Assembly (NCBI GenBank): GCA_913048545.1
Contig: CAJWWH010000083.1
Coordinates: 1 to 7,504, forward strand
Source of the DNA: an uncultured Opitutia bacterium
GTDB lineage: Bacteria > Verrucomicrobiota > Verrucomicrobiae > Opitutales > MB11C04
Direction of reading: 5' to 3'
DNA: 7,504 bases
Below the pieces are notes generated by a model. That model ran no database searches, had not been told where the DNA came from, and saw nothing but the letters and a program-made list of their open reading frames with translations. Position numbers and translations under genes: made by a program. Each line of letters starts with the position of its first letter. The first letter of the stretch is position 1. Below, in pieces: positions 1-7,251 of this stretch.

Positions 1-1
1 A

Positions 2-70
2 TCCGGGCCATCCTCATCCGGACCATCATCCACGGCACCCACAACCGATCCTTCACCGCAAAGTGCTAGT
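2..70 (+). repeat. Ser/Pro/Gly/Thr linker with tandem SGPSS pentapeptide
   Basis: Codons 2-16 and 17-31 both encode SGPSS but use partly different synonymous codons (TCC GGG CCA TCC TCA, then TCC GGA CCA TCA TCC). A low-complexity stretch TAPTTDPSPQSAS follows. Only two copies are visible because the window cuts the array, so its full length is unknown. It probably acts as a flexible or extended linker between the upstream part of the surface protein and its beta-rich C-terminal region. Confidence 0.6.
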
Positions 71-877
71 TTGACCCTTTTACAAGATCATACCTTTACA
101 GGGACAATGGATACCGGACTGCTGATGAGTATGGAGCAGGCATTTGCGAGTTCATTCTTCTCCGACGCATCCGATGCATATGATGCTTTAACTGCTCTGG
201 ACCAATTGGGCGGTTCGGTCACCACTTCAAATCGTTATGTGCTGGGAGGTAGAAATCTTAGTTTTGCTTCCGGTAATTATCAATTTGCCAATGACCTCAT
301 TGTTGCATCGACTAATAAAATCTCACTTTTAGGAGATTTGGTTTTTGGAAACCTGGATAGTAAAGAGTTAATTTTTGCATCAGCTGCTACCATCGAAATT
401 CAAAGTGGGACTTCAATCAAGTACCAGGCAGACTCTCTCGGAATTGGATCCTTTGACACCGTAAATATTATTGATGTGGATCTATTCGCAGAAGGGGAAT
501 TATCAGTCCGTTCACTCGACAGCATTGTTATCAAGAATTCTGTTATGCAAACAGCCAACAATGGTGGTGCGGATTTTATTCATCTCCTCGCCGCAAATGA
601 GCTTACGATTGATAATCTTCGTTTTTCAGAACAAGTCCGCAAAATTGCCATGGATGCAATGACGATCAATCTATCGAACATCAATTTCCCCAATGGATCT
701 ACGGTTGAGCTCAATTCTCAGTATGGTGGAATTGATGGAAAGTATCCAAACTTTGGAAGCAAACTTTATGGTCGTGTGAATTTTATCCAAAATATCCGAT
801 ACAATTCTAATTTGATAAATTCCGCATCTACTTTTGATCAGTTTGGAGGTTCAATAAGTGTGGGAACATTAAAATAA
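2..877 (+). CDS. Large surface/secreted beta-solenoid-like protein, 3' part only
   Basis: Seen: the frame is open from base 2 to the TAA at 875-877, so the gene begins outside the window. A TTG at 71 is only an internal codon, because the frame continues upstream as a Ser/Pro/Gly/Thr-rich linker. After the linker come about 270 residues made of short alternating beta-strand segments rich in Ser, Asn, Ile and Leu (for example KELIFASAATIEIQSG, GELSVRSLDSIVIKNS, NELTIDNLRF, AMTINLSNINFPNGSTVEL). They lie roughly 20-30 residues apart, as in beta-helical passenger domains. The end (YGGIDGKYPNFGSKLYGRV...FDQFGGSISVGTLK) resembles a tail I recall from large Verrucomicrobiota surface proteins; that is memory, not a search. 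No C-terminal transmembrane helix, PEP-CTERM or autotransporter barrel is present. Probably extracellular; substrate and role unknown. The next gene, 35 nt downstream on the same strand, encodes an outer-membrane barrel. Confidence 0.72.
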   Translation, partial: SGPSSSGPSSTAPTTDPSPQSASLTLLQDHTFTGTMDTGLLMSMEQAFASSFFSDASDAYDALTALDQLGGSVTTSNRYVLGGRNLSFASGNYQFANDLIVASTNKISLLGDLVFGNLDSKELIFASAATIEIQSGTSIKYQADSLGIGSFDTVNIIDVDLFAEGELSVRSLDSIVIKNSVMQTANNGGADFIHLLAANELTIDNLRFSEQVRKIAMDAMTINLSNINFPNGSTVELNSQYGGIDGKYPNFGSKLYGRVNFIQNIRYNSNLINSASTFDQFGGSISVGTLK

Positions 878-912
878 CCATACCTACCAAACTTACCTTA
901 CTTACTTATCCC
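878..912 (+). other. Short intergenic leader with TTAC repeats before the barrel gene
   Basis: The 35-nt gap between the surface-protein stop and the barrel ATG contains closely repeated TTAC units (CTTACCTTACTTACTTA) and no purine-rich ribosome-binding motif. No hairpin with a T-run is visible, so transcription probably continues from the surface-protein gene. Confidence 0.4.
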
Positions 913-1980
913 ATGAGATTCCTCAGTTTTTCTCAACTTATTTTAATGCTCGTCCACCAATTCTCCTTTGGGGAGAATGATGATGCTGTTGACAAAAATG
1001 TTCCGGTTCTTCCAAGTACTTTTTTATCATCTGATTTCTTATCGGGTGTGCTGGAATCGACCAATATCGAAGAAGAAGAAGATTCCATGGGCACTCAAAG
1101 ATTAATCGATGTGAAAAACTCGAAGCTCACGCCATCCATTTCGGCAAGTTTTGGGTATAATTATTCTTCCAATCCAGTAAAAGTGGATAAATCATCCGCT
1201 GGATATTTAGAGGATGGATTTACCGCACAGATGAACCTGTCATTTAATATGGGTCTCGGAGAATATGGTATTGGAGAAGAGGTGCTGATCACCCCGAGCC
1301 TCATGCTGATGCAAATGAGAACCTATAATGATCCGATTAAGGATTATGGGAAAAGCCAAAGTGTTTACGATGTTGATGTGCAAATTGTCGGATTTTCTAT
1401 TCCTTTTGTCCTCCCAGATGATTTTCTTCTTACCTTTGGCCATTCCTATGTTCGCCCAATCGCGTTTCGAACTGAGAATATAATTAGTTACTCAAACACA
1501 CCCAGTCTCACGCTTACCAAAAATTTCCCTTTACCGACAGGTGACGTACTCTCTTTTACTGCAGGATTAAGCTATTCTTTCACTGAAGGCGACACATTAA
1601 AAGATCAGATTACGGACCCCATTTATTATAATTTTATTGAAGCGGTAATGGGTGGTGCGGAAAGCGTCCTTTCTCAATATCCCTCCAACCTTCAGGATTC
1701 CTTAACTCACTCCCTGAATATGGCTTATCTTATGCCTGTTGGTGATCGATTAACACTTTCACCCTCGGTTGTTTACTCCAATTCAATGTATACTTCGGGT
1801 TCCTTCACTAACCGATCTGATCAGACTTACAGTGGAGGCTTGAATGCAGCTTACCCTTTTTTCGATTGGTTAAATGTTTCGGGATCCGCAAATTATATGT
1901 CGAAGAAAAGCTCTGATGCATCCGCTGAGTTTAAAGATTTTGTCGGGGGAGTGACTATTGGCGTGAATTACGCCTTTTGA
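913..1980 (+). CDS. Outer-membrane beta-barrel protein
   Basis: This 355-residue protein starts at ATG 913. It has an N-terminal signal peptide (residues 1-20, MRFLSFSQLI then LMLVHQFSFG) with likely cleavage before END. Residues 21-65 are acidic and probably disordered (EEEED at 53-57). From about residue 71 to the end there are roughly 12 amphipathic strands with alternating hydrophobic residues and aromatic girdles, for example around 71-85, 102-115, 150-163, 210-222, 278-291 and 318-329. The last strand ends GVTIGVNYAF, and a terminal Phe is the usual BAM recognition signal of outer-membrane proteins. I recognise no specific family; porin, channel or secretion barrel are all possible. It lies between the surface protein (35 nt upstream) and the FecR-like gene (1 nt downstream), which suggests co-transcription and a shared job in export or display. 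No Shine-Dalgarno motif precedes the start. The leader instead carries repeated TTAC units. Confidence 0.8.
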   Translation: MRFLSFSQLILMLVHQFSFGENDDAVDKNVPVLPSTFLSSDFLSGVLESTNIEEEEDSMGTQRLIDVKNSKLTPSISASFGYNYSSNPVKVDKSSAGYLEDGFTAQMNLSFNMGLGEYGIGEEVLITPSLMLMQMRTYNDPIKDYGKSQSVYDVDVQIVGFSIPFVLPDDFLLTFGHSYVRPIAFRTENIISYSNTPSLTLTKNFPLPTGDVLSFTAGLSYSFTEGDTLKDQITDPIYYNFIEAVMGGAESVLSQYPSNLQDSLTHSLNMAYLMPVGDRLTLSPSVVYSNSMYTSGSFTNRSDQTYSGGLNAAYPFFDWLNVSGSANYMSKKSSDASAEFKDFVGGVTIGVNYAF

Positions 1981-1981
1981 T

Positions 1982-2965
1982 GTGCAGTTAATTTTTGGTT
2001 TTCTTCTTCTTCTTATTTCTTCAGGGAATCTTTTACTTGCGGAAAATGATTCGAAGGTAGTTCAATTTTATCAGGAAGCCAAATCATTAGCAGAGGAAGG
2101 AGATTATTCACAGTCTCTTAAATATTTAAACCGTGCTTTAGGTTACCTGAAACAGTCTCCACTATCTGATCCTTTGCGCATCTCAATTGAGAAAGAAATT
2201 CGGATCGTAAAAGGTAAGTTCCTGGTTGCCAGATATCAGGAAAAGATGAAGCTGAATAGCCCGAACAAGAAAAATTTACCCATTCCACTGGTTCAGGAAC
2301 CAAGTGATGTAATCATTCAGGAATATTTTGGTAAGATTTTGGCCCGTGAAATTTGGCAGTCTTTCGAGGTGGATGATTCAACGGAACATTTTGGTTTTGG
2401 CCGAAGAGTTACCGTGTTACCCAAAAGTGGAATTTCATTATTGATTAAAAGTGACTCTGCACGGATGCGAACGGTAGATGCGGCAAGTTTTAGTATTAAA
2501 AAAACGGGTTCGATCGATCTGCATACCGGATCTTACTGTTTTTATGTTGAGGACAGCAGTAAATCCTTGCTGATCAATTCACCCCTTGCATCGGTCGAAG
2601 TATCGAGCGGCTCTCCCTTTGCCTGCATGATCGGGGTAACCACGAATGGGGGGCTGAAGGTAATTAATTTATTAGGGAAAGCAGTCCTCAAAAGGGAAAG
2701 CGATTCAATCGAGCTTTTACCTGGTCAATTAGTTTTTTCCCTGCCCGATGGATTCAGCAGATCTATGGATGTTGAATTAAGCACACTCATGGTTACTTCG
2801 AATTTACTCACTGGTTTTCAATCACCACCCTTATTTTTCAAGAAACTCCGACAACAGGCCATGCTACAGGCACTCCGAACGACCAAAAGATTCAGGACAG
2901 TGGTTGGGGATGTGAAGGACCGGGAAAGCTTTCAGATGAAAGTTTTGGAAGAGGGCAGTCCCTGA
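1982..2965 (+). CDS. Periplasmic TPR plus FecR-like domain protein
   Basis: This 327-residue protein starts at GTG 1982, one base after the stop of the barrel gene. The frame is closed upstream by a TGA at 1964-1966, and no in-frame ATG occurs before the hydrophobic segment. Residues 1-20 form a signal peptide ending LLLA before END; it lacks the usual basic N-terminus. Residues 25-58 resemble one TPR-type helix pair (FYQEAKSLAEEGDYSQSL, then YLNRAL). Residues 140-256 match the FecR beta-domain pattern: GSIDLHTGSYCFYVED, then SPLASVEVSSGSPFACMI, GLKVINLLGKAVLK and ELLPGQLVF. Classical FecR proteins signal from a TonB receptor to an ECF sigma factor. Here there is no N-terminal cytoplasmic anti-sigma helix, no sigma gene and no TonB receptor nearby, so a structural or assembly role in the periplasm is more likely. 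It probably works with the preceding barrel and surface protein. The family call is by pattern, without a profile search. Confidence 0.72.
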   Translation: MQLIFGFLLLLISSGNLLLAENDSKVVQFYQEAKSLAEEGDYSQSLKYLNRALGYLKQSPLSDPLRISIEKEIRIVKGKFLVARYQEKMKLNSPNKKNLPIPLVQEPSDVIIQEYFGKILAREIWQSFEVDDSTEHFGFGRRVTVLPKSGISLLIKSDSARMRTVDAASFSIKKTGSIDLHTGSYCFYVEDSSKSLLINSPLASVEVSSGSPFACMIGVTTNGGLKVINLLGKAVLKRESDSIELLPGQLVFSLPDGFSRSMDVELSTLMVTSNLLTGFQSPPLFFKKLRQQAMLQALRTTKRFRTVVGDVKDRESFQMKVLEEGSP

Positions 2966-2999
2966 GGTTCATTCTAGCTGATAGTGGGAATATCTGTTT

Positions 3000-4208
3000 T
3001 CACTTTTCCCAGCGCGGTGCAAATTGCAAAGACAGACTATTGTAGGAGTGAATCCTTATTCTTTTTGGATCCTTTCCACTCTCTCCGTCTGCAATCTTAA
3101 TAATATCTCCTCTTTCCATGTTGAGAAGTCCTTTAGTTTCCTCAGTTGTGAGGGATCTCCTTTGTAGCTCGTACCCATATTCAAGTCCATCTGAAGCAAT
3201 ACCAATGAATGAAATGGTACCTTTTTTCTTCCTTACCGGAGAAACTAGTCGGCAAAAAGAAAAGTTTTTCGGAAATGAACGGGGAGGTTTTTTTCCAATT
3301 ATAGAAAGTCCAAATTTGACTTCACGCATTTCCAAGCCCAAAGGTTTATTAATTTCTTCAATCCTTTGAGATGGATAGATTTTTCTGACCTCATGGCTGT
3401 AGTAATTCGTTTTTCCTGAAAAGAACGGACATTGATTTCCGTTAAAATATGGGGATTCAATATGTAGGTCTTTTTCAACTGAAGAAAGGAATGCGGAATT
3501 TTTATGTAATTGGTCGCATAGATTTTTTTCTGCCGGTTCAACAATAAGTACAAATCCGCTGGGTGCTAGTAATCCAATGATTTCTCTTAGCCAATCACGA
3601 TATTCGTTTGCTTCGGTATCCTGGAGCACTTCATTAATTGAGTAACCTAAAAGAATAAGGTCGTACCTTTGTTTTGAAGCCTTGGGGAGATTATACCTTA
3701 AATCTGTCCTCTTTGTTTTTATTTCGGATTCGGGCCATAAAGAGTAGCATGCCCGATGAAGATTTTTCTGAAAGGCAAGACTTTTTCCGGAATAGTCCCA
3801 TGATTCAAGGGAGATTGAGTTTTCAATATTCAACTTGCGCAGGAAAGAGAGCGCACTTAACCCACTTGCCCCGGACCCCGAACCGATGTCCAGAATACGA
3901 ATTGGTCCTTTGTTTGATTTCTCCCATAAACGAAAATGAAAAGCTTCGCTAAGGGCCAAAGTCATTGCCTTCCAGGTACGGGGAAAAAAGAAGTTTCCGT
4001 AAGTCAATAGAGACAATTCGCGTGATCCGTACGCTTGCGGGTCAAATGATCTGTTCTTATTGAACCGGTCACTTTGTATAAGAATTTCTTTGCGGATTAG
4101 GTTAAGAATTTTTTCTTCACTGAGCTCAGGCCACTTTTGGACAGTTTGATTCCACCACCAATCTTCGATTTCTTTCGGGTACGAAGGTAATTCGACGGTC
4201 GGTGTCAT
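3000..4208 (-). CDS. Rsm22/METTL17-family SAM-methyltransferase-like ribosome assembly protein
   Basis: 402 residues from ATG 4208 (CAT on the + strand). The N-terminal helical part contains YGSRELSLLTYGNFFFPRTW (60-79), matching the region before the Rossmann fold in Rsm22 proteins. SAM-binding motif I is ILDIGSGSGASGLSAL (105-120). Later Rossmann elements are YDLILLGYSINEVL (182-195) and GFVLIVEPAE (218-227). The C-terminal part has the family's small beta domain (LVSPVRKKKGTISFIGIASDG, about 321-341). Family knowledge: Rsm22/METTL17 proteins bind the ribosomal small subunit during assembly, and many carry a four-cysteine iron-sulfur site. Here the aligned positions appear to read S252, C260, S271 and A338, so the cluster is probably absent. 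The gene lies 97 nt downstream of eno on the same strand with no clear promoter of its own, so read-through is likely. It converges on the FecR-like gene across 34 nt. No Shine-Dalgarno motif. Family confidence is good; catalytic activity is uncertain. Confidence 0.75.
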   Translation of the reverse strand: MTPTVELPSYPKEIEDWWWNQTVQKWPELSEEKILNLIRKEILIQSDRFNKNRSFDPQAYGSRELSLLTYGNFFFPRTWKAMTLALSEAFHFRLWEKSNKGPIRILDIGSGSGASGLSALSFLRKLNIENSISLESWDYSGKSLAFQKNLHRACYSLWPESEIKTKRTDLRYNLPKASKQRYDLILLGYSINEVLQDTEANEYRDWLREIIGLLAPSGFVLIVEPAEKNLCDQLHKNSAFLSSVEKDLHIESPYFNGNQCPFFSGKTNYYSHEVRKIYPSQRIEEINKPLGLEMREVKFGLSIIGKKPPRSFPKNFSFCRLVSPVRKKKGTISFIGIASDGLEYGYELQRRSLTTEETKGLLNMERGDIIKIADGESGKDPKRIRIHSYNSLSLQFAPRWEK

Positions 4209-4227
4209 CGATCCATGTTCATGTTAC

Positions 4228-4288
4228 AAAAACAAGACTTTCAACACGACCATTCCCCCCAGCTTGACAATGAGGGATGGCAGCGTGT
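4228..4288 (-). terminator. Imperfect hairpin between eno and the Rsm22-like gene (weak terminator or attenuator)
   Basis: Read on the eno transcript strand, ACACG (4284-4288) pairs with CGTGT (4244-4248), with CCAT/ATGG and CCC/GGG inside it and small internal mismatches. The loop is about 16 nt and G-rich at one side. A short T5 (4228-4232) lies about 11 nt after the stem rather than directly behind it. This fits a weak terminator or attenuator that would lower read-through into the downstream gene, but a processing hairpin or chance is possible. Confidence 0.28.
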
Positions 4289-4310
4289 CTTTTCCTTTTA
4301 AATTGAAAAT

Positions 4311-5603
<1,293 letters not shown>

Positions 5604-5621
5604 TTAAAGATAAAAATCGCC

Positions 5622-5649
5622 ATAATGACTCATGACCGGCAGATGTCAA
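5622..5649 (-). promoter_or_regulatory. Predicted sigma70-type promoter of eno
   Basis: On the - strand a perfect TTGACA (-35, at 5644-5649) is followed by a 16-nt spacer and CATTAT (-10, at 5622-5627, four of six consensus bases). Transcription would begin near 5615, giving a leader of about 30 nt before the eno ATG. Inside the spacer ATGAC occurs twice on the + strand, 7 nt apart (5625 and 5632). This is a consensus match only; no transcript data. Confidence 0.55.
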
Positions 5650-5650
5650 A

Positions 5651-5669
5651 ATTCTTTGCATGAAAGAAT
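5651..5669. promoter_or_regulatory. Perfect inverted repeat between divergent eno and proS, possible operator
   Basis: ATTCTTT (5651-5657) and AAAGAAT (5663-5669) are exact reverse complements separated by the 5-nt GCATG. The repeat abuts the eno -35 box (5644-5649). It also overlaps a weak + strand TTGCAT (5656-5661), which could be a -35 for proS with a poor -10 near 5677-5686. This position suits a transcription-factor site controlling either or both genes. No known regulator can be named from the sequence. Confidence 0.35.
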
Positions 5670-5704
5670 ACTTTGTTATGGATAGTGACTCGCTTTTCTT
5701 TCAC

Positions 5705-5725
5705 TTTTTTTTTATATCAATTGAT
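5705..5725 (+). promoter_or_regulatory. T9 tract and ATCAATTGAT palindrome in the proS leader
   Basis: Nine consecutive T residues (5705-5713) follow a pyrimidine-rich stretch. A 10-bp palindrome, ATCAATTGAT (5716-5725), comes next and ends 5 nt before the proS ATG. No Shine-Dalgarno motif is present, so the U-rich leader might aid initiation through ribosomal protein S1. TATATC (5713-5718) could alternatively be a -10 element of a very short leader, but no good -35 lies at the right distance. The role is uncertain. Confidence 0.3.
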
Positions 5726-5730
5726 TAATT

Positions 5731-7245
5731 ATGGCAAAACCACGCAACGCGATCTCACCTACCCGGGAGGATGATTATCCTGAGTGGTACCAACAAGTAG
5801 TCAAGGCAGCTGATTTAGCTGAAAACACCCCTGTGCGCGGATGCATGGTGATTAAGCCCTGGGGGTACGGGATTTGGGAAAATATAAGGGATGCCCTGGA
5901 TAAAATGTTTAAGGATACCGGACATAAAAACGCTTATTTCCCCCTTTTTATACCGAAAAGCTTTTTACAGCGGGAAGCCGAGCATATTGATGGATTTGCG
6001 AAGGAATGTGCCGTGGTCACTCATTCCCGACTGGAGGCAGATGAACATGGAATTTTACAACCCGCGGGAAAATTAGAAGAACCATTGATTGTCAGACCCA
6101 CCTCTGAAACGATCATTGGTGAATTGTTTGCCCGTTGGGTTCAGTCCTACCGTGATCTTCCCCTGCTGATTAACCAATGGGCCAATGTGGTGAGATGGGA
6201 AATGAGACCCCGTCTGTTTTTAAGAACCGCGGAATTTCTCTGGCAGGAAGGGCACACCGTGCATGCAACTGCTGAAGAAGCGATCGAGGAGACTCATTTA
6301 ATGCTCAAGACCTACGCAACTTTTGCGGAGGAATGGTTGGCCATGCCTGTGCTCAGAGGGGAGAAAACCGAGGCCGAACGTTTTCCCGGTGCAGAATCCA
6401 CATTGTGCATTGAGGCAATGATGCAGGACCGTAAAGCCTTGCAAGCGGGGACCTCACATTTTCTCGGACAAAATTTTTCAAAAGCGTGCGGTATTAAATT
6501 TCAGGGTGTAAGTGGAAAAGAAGAATTGGGCTGGACCACTTCGTGGGGAGTTTCCACCCGGTTGATTGGTGGAATGATTATGACTCACTCGGATGACGAC
6601 GGTTTGATTGTACCTCCCAAAGTCGCCCCCACTCAGATTGTTATTTTGCCGGTGACTCCGAAAGAGGAAACCCGTGGAGAAGTGCTGGAGGCATGCAGTA
6701 AACTGAAAAAGCAACTCGAAGATATTCAGTTCTCGGGAACCTCGATTCGTGTGGAGCAGGACGACCGGGATTTACGGGGTGGGGAGAAGTACTGGCAGTG
6801 GGTTAAGAAAGGCATTCCTCTTACCGTTGAAATTGGCCCTCGGGATCTGGAAAATAAAACTGTTTTTGTGGGGAGAAGAGATAACGGTGCTAAAAGAGAG
6901 GGTATGAACCTCGAGGAGTTTATTGCTGAGTCGGGAAATATTCTTGAGAATATCCAGCAATCTCTGTTCAGGAAAGCTTTGGATTTCCGGTCAGAAAATT
7001 CGATCAATATTGACGATAAAAAGGAGCTTTATGAATTCTTCACCCCTCCATCCAACAATAAAGCTGAAATACATGGTGGTTTTGCTTATGTTCACTGGGA
7101 CGGTGATCCTCAGTGGGAAGAGGAAATTAAGAATGAATTGAAAGTAACCATTCGTTGTATCCCTGAAAATTCAGAAGAAAGTGGTACCTGTATTTTTAGT
7201 GGAAAGCCGAGTGCAGGACGGGTGGTATTGGCAAAATCCTATTAG
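5731..7245 (+). CDS. proS: Prolyl-tRNA synthetase, type 3 (archaeal/eukaryote-like)
   Basis: 504 residues; attaches proline to tRNA-Pro in the cytosol. It has the class II synthetase core. Motif 1 is around YFPLFIPKSFLQREAEHI (69-86). The proline/ATP-pocket segment is RPTSET (122-127). Motif 2 contains R155-W-E157 and LRTAEFLWQEGHT (164-176). Motif 3 contains WGVSTRLIGG with R277. The anticodon-binding domain starts near 298 (VAPTQIVILPV). The bacterial editing insertion (INS) between motifs 2 and 3 is absent. The C-terminal extension ends RVVLAKSY, with the terminal Tyr typical of type 3. In that extension the usual four-cysteine zinc site aligns as D457, W462, C487, S490, so zinc is probably not bound, a degeneration I recall from other bacterial type-3 enzymes. 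The start ATG 5731 has no Shine-Dalgarno motif. panC follows after 6 nt. Confidence 0.96.
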   Translation: MAKPRNAISPTREDDYPEWYQQVVKAADLAENTPVRGCMVIKPWGYGIWENIRDALDKMFKDTGHKNAYFPLFIPKSFLQREAEHIDGFAKECAVVTHSRLEADEHGILQPAGKLEEPLIVRPTSETIIGELFARWVQSYRDLPLLINQWANVVRWEMRPRLFLRTAEFLWQEGHTVHATAEEAIEETHLMLKTYATFAEEWLAMPVLRGEKTEAERFPGAESTLCIEAMMQDRKALQAGTSHFLGQNFSKACGIKFQGVSGKEELGWTTSWGVSTRLIGGMIMTHSDDDGLIVPPKVAPTQIVILPVTPKEETRGEVLEACSKLKKQLEDIQFSGTSIRVEQDDRDLRGGEKYWQWVKKGIPLTVEIGPRDLENKTVFVGRRDNGAKREGMNLEEFIAESGNILENIQQSLFRKALDFRSENSINIDDKKELYEFFTPPSNNKAEIHGGFAYVHWDGDPQWEEEIKNELKVTIRCIPENSEESGTCIFSGKPSAGRVVLAKSY

Positions 7246-7251
7246 ACTATT

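Noticed and set aside
71..73. TTG at 71 as start of the surface-protein gene
   Set aside because: The same frame is open upstream to the window edge and encodes a sensible Ser/Pro-rich linker, so the true start lies outside the window.
1967..1981. Frameshifted fusion of the barrel and FecR-like genes
   Set aside because: The FecR frame is closed by a TGA at 1964-1966, the barrel ends correctly in Phe, and the downstream product begins with its own signal peptide.
2966..2999. Possible bidirectional terminator between the convergent FecR-like and Rsm22-like genes
   Set aside because: Only a 4-bp GATA/TATC stem followed by TGTTTT is visible, which is too weak to call.
3299..3952. Open frames overlapping the Rsm22-like gene in other frames on both strands
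   Set aside because: Their translations show no family features and they overlap a recognisable conserved gene.
5656..5686. proS promoter with TTGCAT and a TATGGA or GATAGT -10
   Set aside because: Spacing (15 or 19 nt) and -10 matches are poor, so it is mentioned only within the inverted-repeat entry.
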